Assembly: GCA_900555035.1 (NCBI GenBank)
Contig: USJX01000079.1
Location: 1-13,032, forward strand
DNA: 13,032 nt
Direction: 5' to 3'
DNA from: an uncultured Prevotella sp.
GTDB lineage: Bacteria > Bacteroidota > Bacteroidia > Bacteroidales > Bacteroidaceae
Below are positions 6,868 to 13,032 of the stretch, in pieces. The notes beneath the pieces are model-generated. The model did no database searches. It was not told the DNA's origin and saw only the letters and a program-made list of their open reading frames with translations. A program made the position numbers and the translations under genes. Within the stretch, counting starts at the first letter, position 1. Each line of letters opens with the position of its first letter.

Positions 6868-7209
6868 ATCCAATCCATATTTCTTATATCTTTCGTAGTA
6901 ATATTGCTTAATCTGCTCTATTACCTGAACGGTTGTTTTCTTCTTCTGTAACAAAGGCTTCACCATCTGCAACAAGGCAAACAGCACAACCACTATCAGC
7001 AGCATGATGATCCATGAAAGGATCTCGCTACCCAACTTTATCCGGGGCTGAACGATGATACCTACCGCTACGGGCAGCACAAAACACACCCAATCCATAG
7101 GTGTATCCAACTTGGTTGATTCCAAATATTCTTCCCGCATTTCGCGTGGCGCATTCAACATTAACCGCTTGCGATGAGCATTCCAATACTCCTCAAATTC
7201 CTTTTCCAT
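6847..7209 (-). CDS. Two-helix membrane protein, unknown function (120 aa)
   Basis: I do not recognise a named family. The N-terminal third is charged (MEKEFEEYWNAHRKRL, then REMREEYLES). Hydrophobic helices follow at about residues 39-54 and 63-83. The C-terminal third is again charged and aromatic (QYYYERYKKYG, ending MEPWK). Both soluble ends would lie on the same side of the membrane, probably the cytoplasm given the basic residues around them. The gene has its own strong promoter (7345-7376) and a terminator fused into its 3' end, so it is a monocistronic unit between hemW and the acn-gltA operon. Nothing in the context points to a job. Confidence 0.8.
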   Translation of the reverse strand: MEKEFEEYWNAHRKRLMLNAPREMREEYLESTKLDTPMDWVCFVLPVAVGIIVQPRIKLGSEILSWIIMLLIVVVLFALLQMVKPLLQKKKTTVQVIEQIKQYYYERYKKYGLDKMEPWK

Positions 7210-7344
7210 TCAATCTATTAATTTTTAAACTTTCATACTAATGCCTACACTAAATGTAGTACTTTTTTACCTATACTCTTTAGGCTATTATCTAATTACT
7301 ATTTAAAGTATTCTAAATAATGCCTTATTTTTGCAATCCGTTGC

Positions 7345-7376
7345 CAAAGTTACTACAAATATCCGTAATAATCAAA
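7345..7376 (-). promoter_or_regulatory. Promoter of the 120-residue membrane protein gene
   Basis: On the minus strand TTTG (7376-7373), a 20-nt spacer and TAACTTTG (7352-7345) are a full consensus match. The predicted start is near 7338, about 129 nt before the ATG. Confidence 0.75.
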
Positions 7377-7485
7377 AAATATCTCTATAGATTTCCGTTA
7401 CTTAACATATTTTAAGCACATTATATATAAAAAAACGGGATTTTACTAAGATATTTTAGTTCGACTTTGATTTTTACATCATAAA

Positions 7486-7519
7486 AAAAAGACAATGTCC
7501 GTTAGAACATTGCCTTTTT
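7486..7519 (-). terminator. Intrinsic terminator of the acn-gltA operon
   Basis: Arms 7486-7498 and 7507-7519 (core CAATGT/ACATTG, 8-nt loop) pair completely in minus-strand RNA with one G-U, which is an A-C mismatch on the plus strand. An uninterrupted U run follows on the minus strand. It starts about 55 nt after the gltA stop. Confidence 0.85.
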
Positions 7520-7548
7520 ATTTATCATCATTTTATGCGATTTTTTTA

Positions 7549-7587
7549 TTTATCGTTCATTCGTGAACATCCCTTTATCGTTCATTC
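7549..7587. repeat. 14-bp direct repeat TTTATCGTTCATTC across the gltA stop codon
   Basis: Identical copies lie at 7549-7562 and 7574-7587. The right copy encodes the last residues (NER) and stop of citrate synthase. The left copy, 25 bp further along the transcript, repeats the same end in another frame. It looks like a relic of a small tandem duplication. Confidence 0.85.
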
Positions 7588-8921
7588 AATGGGGTGTAAT
7601 CCAGCTCACCCAAGATATTCTTGTAAGCAGGACGGATGATGCGGCGACCCTCGAAGTTGAGTTCTTCGATGCGATGGGCAGTCCAACCCACGATACGGGC
7701 CATAGCAAAGATAGGAGTATATATCTCCTGAGGAAGCCCAATCATCTCATAGATGAAGCCGCTGTAGAAGTCGAGGTTAGCACAAGCAGGCTTGCTGCCG
7801 CCACGATGCTCCTGCAGGCACTTGATGCCCTCCTGCTCTATGAGTTTCAGGAAGTTATACTCATCCTCCCTACCCTTCTCCTTGGCAAGCTCGCCAGCCA
7901 GGCGCTTCAGCTCTACCGCACGAGGATCGCTCAAGGTATAAACCGCATGGCCGATACCGTAGATAAGCCCCGTCTTATCATAAGCCTCCTTGTTGAGCAT
8001 GCGCTTCAGGTAGATATCGAGTTCATTTACATTGGTCCAATCCTTGATAGCCTCCTTCAGATGATGGAACATGTTGATAACCTTGATGTTGGCACCACCA
8101 TGAAGAGGACCCTTCAAGCTACCGATACCGGCAGCGATAGAACTGTAGGTATCCGTGCGGGTAGAAGAGGTGACACGCACCGTGAAGGTAGAGTTGTTAC
8201 CACCACCATGCTCTGCCTGGATGATGAGGAGCAGATCGAGCATACGCGCATCCAACTCTGAGTAGTTCTCGTGCTTCATCATATAGAGGAAATTTTCTGC
8301 AATAGAGAGATTCTCGCGTGGATGACGAATGTGCAAGCTTCTGCCCTGCACAGAGTGACGATAGATGTTGTATGCGTAGGCGATGATGGTTGGGAACTTA
8401 GCAATCAGCTCCACGCTCTGACGCATCAGGTTGTCGCGGCTGATATCGTCAGGATTCGGATCGAAGGTGTACATTTCTAGCACGCATCGAGCCAGAATGT
8501 TCATGATGTTAGAACCCTCCAACTCGATGATGTGGGTGATGGTACGGTGGTCGAGCGGCATGTTGTCGTTCAGGAGTTCCTTGAAGGCATCCAGTTCCTC
8601 CTTATCCGGCAGCTGGCCGGAAAGGAGCAGGAAGGCAACCTCCTCGAAACCGAATCGTTTCTCCTTCAAGAGAGGAGTAACGAGGTCGTCAAGCTCGTAG
8701 CCACGATAATAGAGCTTACCATCGGTAGGCTTCAGCTTGCCATTCTCATCGCGCTCGTAACCCACAACGTTACCGATGTTGGTCAATCCTACCAGCACAC
8801 CAGAGCCATCCTCATTACGAAGTCCACGCTTTACGTTGAACTTGGTGAATGCATCCTTATCTATCTTGCATGAGTTCTTTACCTCATCGCTTAATTTATA
8901 TATCAAATATTCTTTATTCAT
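7575..8921 (-). CDS. gltA: Citrate synthase
   Basis: A 448-residue citrate synthase that condenses oxaloacetate with acetyl-CoA to citrate in the cytoplasm. The catalytic triad is in place: H238 in QAEHGGGNNST, H274 in LHGGAN and D384 in CANLDFYSGF. The substrate-contact segments YGIGHAVY and PRA (about 322-334) are also present. The length is that of the longer Bacteroidota-type enzyme. It starts 5 nt after the aconitase stop, so the two are co-transcribed and probably translationally coupled. Together they make isocitrate from oxaloacetate and acetyl-CoA, in these anaerobes presumably to supply 2-oxoglutarate for glutamate rather than to run a full oxidative cycle. Isocitrate dehydrogenase is not in this operon. 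Confidence 0.95.
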   Translation of the reverse strand: MNKEYLIYKLSDEVKNSCKIDKDAFTKFNVKRGLRNEDGSGVLVGLTNIGNVVGYERDENGKLKPTDGKLYYRGYELDDLVTPLLKEKRFGFEEVAFLLLSGQLPDKEELDAFKELLNDNMPLDHRTITHIIELEGSNIMNILARCVLEMYTFDPNPDDISRDNLMRQSVELIAKFPTIIAYAYNIYRHSVQGRSLHIRHPRENLSIAENFLYMMKHENYSELDARMLDLLLIIQAEHGGGNNSTFTVRVTSSTRTDTYSSIAAGIGSLKGPLHGGANIKVINMFHHLKEAIKDWTNVNELDIYLKRMLNKEAYDKTGLIYGIGHAVYTLSDPRAVELKRLAGELAKEKGREDEYNFLKLIEQEGIKCLQEHRGGSKPACANLDFYSGFIYEMIGLPQEIYTPIFAMARIVGWTAHRIEELNFEGRRIIRPAYKNILGELDYTPLNER

Positions 8922-8926
8922 AACTG

Positions 8927-11194
8927 TTACTTCTTTGCAGCAAAGTTCAATGCTGAACCAGCCTTAAACCATGCTATCTGTGTATCATTATAAGTATGCT
9001 CTACCTCGAAACTATCCTCAGAGCCATCCTTGTGCTTCAAGGTAACGGTGAGTTTAGAGCCTGGAGCAAACTCCTTCAAACCGGTGAGCGAGATGCGGTC
9101 GTCTTCCTGTACCTTATTATAATCATCCTTATTGCAGAATGTAAGGGCGAGCATACCCTGCTTCTTCAGGTTGGTTTCGTGGATACGGGCGAAGCTCTTG
9201 GCAAGAATCACCTTCACGTTCAGGAAGCGAGGCTCCATGGCTGCATGCTCACGAGATGAGCCTTCACCGTAGTTATCCTCAGCCACCACGATGCTGCTGA
9301 TGCCCTGCGCCTTGTAAGCCTTGGCTGCGGTGGAAACCTCCACATACTTGCCATCCAACTGGTTCTTCACCTTGTTGCTCTCGCCATTGAAGGCGTTGAC
9401 GGCACCCATCAGCAGGTTATCAGAGATATTCTGAAGATGCCCGCGGAACTTCAACCATGGACCAGCCATTGAGATATGGTCGGTGGTACACTTGCCCTCG
9501 GTCTTGATGAGGAGAGGCATATCTATCAGATCCTTTCCATCCCAAGGAGCAAATGGAGCCAGTTTCTGCAGGCGGTTGCTATCTGGAGCAATTACCACCT
9601 CAATGTTGGCATTTGCTTCGCTAGGAGCGATGAAGCCCTTGTCTTCTACGGCGAATCCCTTAGGAGGGAAGGAGAAACCGGTAGGCACATCGAGCTTCAC
9701 GCTGTTGCCATCCTTATCTAATAAGGTGTCGGTGGCTGGATTGAAATCCAAACGGCCGGCAATGGTGAGTGCCACAGTGAGCTCAGGGCTGCCGATGAAG
9801 GCGAATGTATTAGGGTTGCCATCAGCACGACGGCGGAAGTTTCTATTGAAAGATGTGACGATGGCATTCTTGCGGGTGTTATCGTCGGTATGACGCTTCC
9901 ACTGTCCGATGCAAGGACCGCAGGCATTGGTCATGATCAAGGCTCCAATCTTCTTGAAGTCATCGAGGATGCCATCACGCTCGGCTGTGTAGCGAATCTG
10001 CTCAGAACCTGGGTTGATGATGAGCTGACCCTTTACCTGGATACCCTTCTCGTAAGCCTGTCGGGCTACACTTGCCGCACGGGCCAAGTCCTGATAGGAA
10101 GAGTTGGTACAGCTACCTACCAATCCTACTTCTACCACCATAGGATAATCGTTGGCAGGACCCTTCGCCTTCATGTGATAGATAGGGGTTGCCGCATCTG
10201 GAGTAAACGGACCGTTGAGATGTGGCTCCACCTTAGAAAGGTCGATTTCTACAATCTGGTCGTAGAAGGCAGATGGGTTGGCAAGTACCTCATCATCAGC
10301 ACGAAGCTCGGCTGCGTTCTTCTGGGCAAGAGAAGCAATCTCCTCACGCCCCGTCTTGCGGAGATATTCGCTGGCATTCTGGTCGAATGGGAAGATAGAG
10401 CAGGTAGCACCCAGCTCTGCACCCATGTTACAGATGGTAGCCTTACCCGTGGTAGAGATGCTGTCGAGACCATCGCCAAAGTATTCGAGGATGGCATTGG
10501 TACCACCCTTCACGGTGAGAATGCCCAGGATTTCGAGAATCACATCCTTAGGAGTAGCCCAGCCAGAGAGCTTACCCGTGAGATGCACACCGATGAGGCG
10601 AGGCATCTTGAGCTCCCAAGGCTGACCTGTGAGCACATCCACGGCATCGGCACCGCCTACGCCCACGGCTACCATACCGAGACCGCCGGCATTTGGAGTA
10701 TGGGAATCTGTACCCACCATCATACCGCCCGGGAAGGCATAGTTCTCGAGTACCACCTGGTGGATGATACCAGCTCCTGGTCCCCAAAATCCGATGTGAT
10801 ATTTCTGTGATACCGACTTCAGGAAGTCATATACCTCTTTATTAGTCTTGCATGCCTCAGGCAGGTCTTGTGTAGCTCCCACATCAGCACGAATCAAGTG
10901 ATCGCAATGAACTGACGCAGGCACAGCTACCTTGTCCTTACCGGCGTTCATAAACTGCAAGAGCGCCATCTGAGCGGTAGCATCCTGCATCGCCACACGG
11001 TTTGGTCGGAAATCCACATATTCTACACCTCTTTTATATGGGCGCAACTCAGCTGGGTCGAAAAGATGCGCAAAGAGCACCTTCTCGGCGTAAGTGAGAG
11101 GTCGTTTTACAGTAGCTTTCGCCTGTTTTACACTTTCCGAATACGAAGCATAAAAGCTTCTCAGCATTTCAATGTCCAGTATCATCTTATTCAC
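8927..11194 (-). CDS. acnA: Aconitate hydratase, mitochondrial type
   Basis: A 755-residue aconitase interconverting citrate and isocitrate. The three [4Fe-4S] ligands are C362 (GSCTNSS), C425 and C428 (NACGPCIGQW). Other hallmarks are ASVHCDHLI near residue 95, GTDSHTPNAGGLG, FNRNFRRRADGNP, and GEGSSREHAA in the C-terminal swivel domain, which is joined by a linker at about 500-530. Size and motifs match the mitochondrial-like aconitase described in Bacteroides rather than the roughly 890-residue IRP-like AcnA or AcnB. Two start codons are possible: ATG at 11194 and ATG at 11185 (MILDIEML). The second matches family N-termini as well or better. It is the first gene of an operon with gltA, divergent from trmD, with a -7 element at 11273-11280 and a palindrome in the leader. 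Confidence 0.95.
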   Translation of the reverse strand: MNKMILDIEMLRSFYASYSESVKQAKATVKRPLTYAEKVLFAHLFDPAELRPYKRGVEYVDFRPNRVAMQDATAQMALLQFMNAGKDKVAVPASVHCDHLIRADVGATQDLPEACKTNKEVYDFLKSVSQKYHIGFWGPGAGIIHQVVLENYAFPGGMMVGTDSHTPNAGGLGMVAVGVGGADAVDVLTGQPWELKMPRLIGVHLTGKLSGWATPKDVILEILGILTVKGGTNAILEYFGDGLDSISTTGKATICNMGAELGATCSIFPFDQNASEYLRKTGREEIASLAQKNAAELRADDEVLANPSAFYDQIVEIDLSKVEPHLNGPFTPDAATPIYHMKAKGPANDYPMVVEVGLVGSCTNSSYQDLARAASVARQAYEKGIQVKGQLIINPGSEQIRYTAERDGILDDFKKIGALIMTNACGPCIGQWKRHTDDNTRKNAIVTSFNRNFRRRADGNPNTFAFIGSPELTVALTIAGRLDFNPATDTLLDKDGNSVKLDVPTGFSFPPKGFAVEDKGFIAPSEANANIEVVIAPDSNRLQKLAPFAPWDGKDLIDMPLLIKTEGKCTTDHISMAGPWLKFRGHLQNISDNLLMGAVNAFNGESNKVKNQLDGKYVEVSTAAKAYKAQGISSIVVAEDNYGEGSSREHAAMEPRFLNVKVILAKSFARIHETNLKKQGMLALTFCNKDDYNKVQEDDRISLTGLKEFAPGSKLTVTLKHKDGSEDSFEVEHTYNDTQIAWFKAGSALNFAAKK

Positions 11195-11219
11195 TAATTA
11201 TTAAATTAACTATGCACTC

Positions 11220-11231
11220 GTGTGCGCACAC
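11220..11231. promoter_or_regulatory. 12-bp perfect palindrome GTGTGCGCACAC in the acn leader
   Basis: A GC-rich self-complementary site stands out in an AT-rich leader, about 35-46 nt downstream of the predicted acn start site. It could be an operator for a dimeric repressor, or a short RNA hairpin. Confidence 0.5.
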
Positions 11232-11272
11232 CATTCATCAACGCTTTGCGCCCTACCGAGCTTTTTTGTTTG

Positions 11273-11280
11273 CAAATATA
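11273..11280 (-). promoter_or_regulatory. -7 element of the acn-gltA promoter
   Basis: TATATTTG on the minus strand is a perfect TAnnTTTG. No TTTG lies at the expected 20-nt distance; candidates are 12 or 24 nt away. The predicted start is near 11266, leaving a leader of about 72 nt. The poor -33 may mean an activator is needed. Confidence 0.55.
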
Positions 11281-11490
11281 CGACTTTTTCTTCAAATAGT
11301 AGCACAAAATCTTGATTTTTTATCATTTTGCTATCGTTTTTCTTTGTTTTTGATAAAATTGCTGCATTTTTATGCAGAAATTTGCGTTTTTACTGACCAA
11401 ACGCCCTTAATTACATATCCTAAGCAAACATCCCATTTTTGCTGCAAAAACAATATTTTCAACCCAAAAACTAAGAAAAGCTGAAAAACA

Positions 11491-11522
11491 TTTGGAACTT
11501 ATTACATTATTTATTAATTTTG
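11491..11522 (+). promoter_or_regulatory. Promoter of trmD, giving a nearly leaderless transcript
   Basis: TTTG (11491-11494), a 20-nt spacer and TAATTTTG (11515-11522) are a full match. The predicted start site is about 11529, only two bases before the ATG at 11531. Confidence 0.75.
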
Positions 11523-11530
11523 CAGGTTAT

Positions 11531-12208
11531 ATGAGAATAGACATTATTACAGTATTACCAGAAATGCTGGAAGGCTTCTTCAACGAGTCGATTCTGGCAC
11601 GCGCGCAGAAGAAGGGTCTCGCAGAGATTCATCTCCATAACTTGCGCGACTATACATTAGATAAATGGAAGCGAGTGGATGACTATCCATACGGTGGAAG
11701 CGCCGGAATGGTGATGCAATGCGAACCTATCGACCGATGCATCACGGCGCTGAAGGCTGAACGCGAGTACGATGACGTAATCTACGTATCTCCAGATGGT
11801 GAGACCTTCAACCAGAAGATAGCCAATGAAATGTCGATGGGTGGCAACCTCATCATCCTCTGCGGTCACTACAAGGGTATTGACCAGCGTGTGCGCGACC
11901 ATCTCATCACCCGTGAAATCAGCGTGGGCGACTATGTGCTCACTGGTGGCGAACTGGCAGCAGCGATTATCTCGGATGCGGTGATCAGACTGGTTCCGGG
12001 AGTGATCAGCGATGAGCAAAGTGCCCTCTCCGACTGTTTCCAGGACGATATCCTCTCAGCTCCTATCTACACCCGCCCATCCGACTACAAGGGTTGGAAG
12101 GTACCGGAGATTCTGCTGAGCGGCAACGAGGCGAAGATTCGCCAATGGGAGTTCGACCAGGCCATGGAGCGAACCAAGCGCCTGCGCCCTGACCTGCTTG
12201 AGGAATAA
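11531..12208 (+). CDS. trmD: tRNA (guanine37-N1)-methyltransferase TrmD
   Basis: A 225-residue SPOUT-class enzyme that uses S-adenosylmethionine to make m1G37 next to the anticodon, which prevents +1 frameshifting. Family motifs in order are MRIDIITVLPEM at the N-terminus, VDDYPYGGSAGMVM (49-62), SPDGETF (87-93), the knotted cofactor loop LCGHYKGIDQRV (110-121), ISVGDYVLTGGELAA (130-144) and D149, which aligns with the catalytic Asp of E. coli TrmD. YTRPSDYKGWKVPEILLSGNEAKI follows in the C-terminal RNA-binding part. The frame is open from 11492, but the start is set at 11531 because MRIDI is the conserved N-terminus and the extension would cover the promoter. It stands alone, not in the rpsP-rimM-trmD-rplS operon of many bacteria. 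I see no clear terminator after it. Confidence 0.95.
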   Translation: MRIDIITVLPEMLEGFFNESILARAQKKGLAEIHLHNLRDYTLDKWKRVDDYPYGGSAGMVMQCEPIDRCITALKAEREYDDVIYVSPDGETFNQKIANEMSMGGNLIILCGHYKGIDQRVRDHLITREISVGDYVLTGGELAAAIISDAVIRLVPGVISDEQSALSDCFQDDILSAPIYTRPSDYKGWKVPEILLSGNEAKIRQWEFDQAMERTKRLRPDLLEE

Positions 12209-12228
12209 ACAACAATTAACATAAAGTT

Positions 12229-12265
12229 CTTAGGCGCAGCGAAAAAGACCAGATTGTGCCATAAG
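12229..12265 (+). other. Inverted repeat between trmD and the dispanin gene
   Basis: CTTAGGCGCA (12229-12238) pairs with TGTGCC-A-TAAG (12255-12265) as a 10-bp stem with one G-U and one bulged A around a 16-nt loop. No U run follows, so it is not a standard terminator. It could be a leader structure for the downstream genes or a weak terminator for trmD. Confidence 0.4.
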
Positions 12266-12299
12266 AAAATAACCAATAAATGGTCTATCAGTTAGAATT

Positions 12300-12337
12300 A
12301 TGGAACAAAACAATTTAGAACAACAAGTTCTACACCT
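12300..12337 (+). pseudogene. Probable out-of-frame N-terminus of the dispanin gene
   Basis: ATG at 12300 opens MEQNNLEQQV, the kind of N-terminus seen on Bacteroidota dispanin-like proteins, but it is in a different frame from the rest of the gene and runs to a stop at 12405-12407. One extra base near GTTCT (12327-12331) would give VSTP and lead directly into MPPKPDNN. This points to a one-base deletion or a sequencing error. Confidence 0.55.
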
Positions 12338-12589
12338 ATGCCACCTAAACCAGACAACAATATGGTTTTGGCAATTGCTTGCACCGTATGCTGCTGCTTA
12401 CCATTAGGTATAGTTGGTATCATTAAGGCTAGTAAAGTTAATGGTCTTTACCTAACAAAGCAATACGAAGCCGCTGCTCTGATGGCACAAGATGCCAAGA
12501 AATGGAGTATTATCGGCATTGTTGTTGGTCTCGTTATCCAAGTGATTTATGTCATCTTTTATGGTGCAGCAATAGCATCTCAATTGTAA
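12338..12589 (+). CDS. CD225/dispanin-like small membrane protein
   Basis: An 83-residue protein from this ATG. Residues MPPKPDNNMV lead into a cysteine-rich hydrophobic segment, CCCLPLGIVGIIKASKVNGLY (from C18), which is the CD225/dispanin signature. A soluble loop with AQDAKKW (about 50-56) and a second membrane helix (about 57-80) follow. Vertebrate members are IFITM proteins. Bacterial members are common but have no settled function. The true N-terminus is probably 12 or 13 residues longer in an intact allele, starting at 12300. The next gene, a DUF2752 protein, starts one base after its stop, a pairing I recall as recurrent in Bacteroidota. Composition is more AT-rich than trmD. No clear promoter is seen, so transcription may come from trmD. 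Confidence 0.8.
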   Translation: MPPKPDNNMVLAIACTVCCCLPLGIVGIIKASKVNGLYLTKQYEAAALMAQDAKKWSIIGIVVGLVIQVIYVIFYGAAIASQL

Positions 12590-12590
12590 A

Positions 12591-12968
12591 TTGAAATACA
12601 TCAATAAATACACTCTATTAATAATAGTTATCATTGGTCTGCCTTTGCTATACAAATACAACCCTTCAGAGTATTGGTTTTGGCCAAAGTGCCCTATCAA
12701 GATTTTGACAGGATTAAATTGTCCCGCTTGTGGCATACAAAGGTTTATTCATGCTGCACTGCAAGGACATTTAGCTAAAGCATACCAATATAACTATTAT
12801 TTACTATATGCATTACCATATTTTATATTAGTAGTGATATCATATTATTTGCCTGACTGCAAAACAAAGACAAAGATGAAAAATATATTTGAGAGCAACA
12901 TAGCTATAAGAATATATGTAACAACATTTTTTATTTGGTTTATAGTCAGAAACATATTAAACATATAA
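12591..12968 (+). CDS. DUF2752 family membrane protein
   Basis: A 125-residue membrane protein. A first hydrophobic helix (about 8-22) is followed by the DUF2752 hallmark: KCP (C34), then TGLNCPACGIQR (C44, C47, R51), and AYQYN ending at N68. Two further hydrophobic segments lie at about 68-86 and 104-122. The function of the family is not established; the cysteines suggest metal binding or a disulfide. It starts at TTG, because no in-frame ATG exists between the upstream in-frame stop at 12573 and the conserved region. The TTG lies one base after the dispanin stop, which suggests translational coupling. Codon use is AT-rich compared with the housekeeping genes to the left. Confidence 0.85.
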   Translation: MKYINKYTLLIIVIIGLPLLYKYNPSEYWFWPKCPIKILTGLNCPACGIQRFIHAALQGHLAKAYQYNYYLLYALPYFILVVISYYLPDCKTKTKMKNIFESNIAIRIYVTTFFIWFIVRNILNI

Positions 12969-12982
12969 AACTTAATGTATGA

Positions 12983-13003
12983 GCCCACTTTAAAAAGTAA
13001 GGC
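12983..13003 (+). terminator. Possible terminator after the DUF2752 gene
   Basis: GCC-C-ACTTT-AA-AAAGT-AA-GGC forms an imperfect hairpin 15 nt past the stop codon, followed by a weak T-rich stretch. The central loop is tight and the stem has mismatches, so this is tentative. Confidence 0.3.
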
Positions 13004-13032
13004 CTGTTTAAAATGTTTATATTTCACGATAA

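Larger units (their letters stand above)
7210..7574. other. Intergenic region (365 bp) between gltA and the 120-residue gene
   Basis: This AT-rich gap holds the gltA terminator (7486-7519), the promoter of the 120-residue gene (7345-7376) and a leader of about 129 nt with a small CTACA/TGTAG hairpin (about 7232-7246). A plus-facing TATTTTTG (7326-7333) sits back to back with the minus promoter. A partial inverted repeat (ACTAA/TTAGT, about 7446-7461) lies further right. No coding frame of substance was seen. Confidence 0.7.
11195..11530. other. Divergent intergenic region between acn and trmD (336 bp)
   Basis: This gap holds the acn leader and -7 element on the left and the trmD promoter on the right. 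In between is very AT-rich DNA with a CTGCAT-TTTT-ATGCAG hairpin (11362-11377) and a TTTTTGC-T-GCAAAAA inverted repeat (11436-11450). Open frames here read as low-complexity translation of AT-rich sequence, and I see no gene. Confidence 0.7.

Noticed and set aside
6819..7545. Inverted copies of AAAATCGCATAAAA flanking the 120-residue gene as ends of a mobile element
   Set aside because: The 14-bp match is AT-rich and close to chance for this window, there is no transposase, and the right copy lies beyond the gltA terminator with no target duplication seen.
7563..8261. 232-codon plus-strand open frame opposite citrate synthase
   Set aside because: Antisense to catalytic regions of gltA; no motif, promoter or terminator in that orientation.
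9890..10810. 306-codon plus-strand open frame opposite aconitase
   Set aside because: It is entirely antisense to a well-supported gene with all catalytic motifs, its translation has no recognisable domain, and long antisense frames are expected opposite genes with biased codon use.
11212..11484. 90-codon frame in the acn-trmD gap
   Set aside because: Phe/Leu-rich translation of T-rich DNA with no family features; it covers the acn promoter region.
12300..12340. Programmed -1 ribosomal frameshift in the dispanin gene
   Set aside because: The direction needed is -1, but there is no slippery heptamer at the junction and no clear downstream stimulatory structure, so mutation, sequencing error or reinitiation is simpler.

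Overview
The window looks like core chromosome from a Bacteroidota bacterium, most likely Prevotellaceae and plausibly Segatella/Prevotella copri-like. The genus is my recognition of protein style, not a database result. Supporting signs are the Bacteroidota promoter architecture (-33 TTTG, about 20 nt, -7 TAnnTTTG) in front of most genes, no evident Shine-Dalgarno sequences, GC-balanced genes with very AT-rich gaps, and Bacteroidota-type RprX/RprY, EF-G2-like, HemW and mitochondrial-type aconitase proteins.

Layout. The left edge holds the first 15 codons of rpsF (ribosomal protein S6) on the minus strand, divergent from a 62-residue two-helix membrane protein. That small gene converges on the two-component pair rprX-rprY, both minus, across a shared bidirectional terminator. 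Next, on the minus strand, is a 720-residue EF-G paralogue whose switch II lacks the catalytic histidine. It is divergent from hemW (heme chaperone, plus), which carries two in-frame minisatellite expansions. hemW converges on a small membrane protein of unknown function (minus). Then comes a tight two-gene minus-strand operon, aconitase followed by citrate synthase, separated by 5 bp. The relatives I recall from Bacteroides carry isocitrate dehydrogenase between these two genes, and here it is missing. The acn operon is divergent from trmD (tRNA m1G37 methyltransferase). After trmD lies a more AT-rich pair: a CD225/dispanin-like protein with an apparently frameshifted N-terminus, and a DUF2752 membrane protein starting at TTG one base after the dispanin stop.

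How it works together. There is no mobile island or defence system here. The genes cover translation (S6, EF-G2-like, TrmD), the oxidative entry to the TCA cycle (acn, gltA: oxaloacetate plus acetyl-CoA to isocitrate), heme handling and envelope signalling. The most interesting signals are regulatory: four tandem 11-bp repeats just upstream of rprY that resemble an OmpR/PhoB-type operator, promoters placed almost on top of the start codon (trmD, rprX), terminators whose G-U content matches the direction in which they need to work, a 12-bp perfect palindrome in the acn leader, and a dyad inside the EF-G2 promoter spacer.
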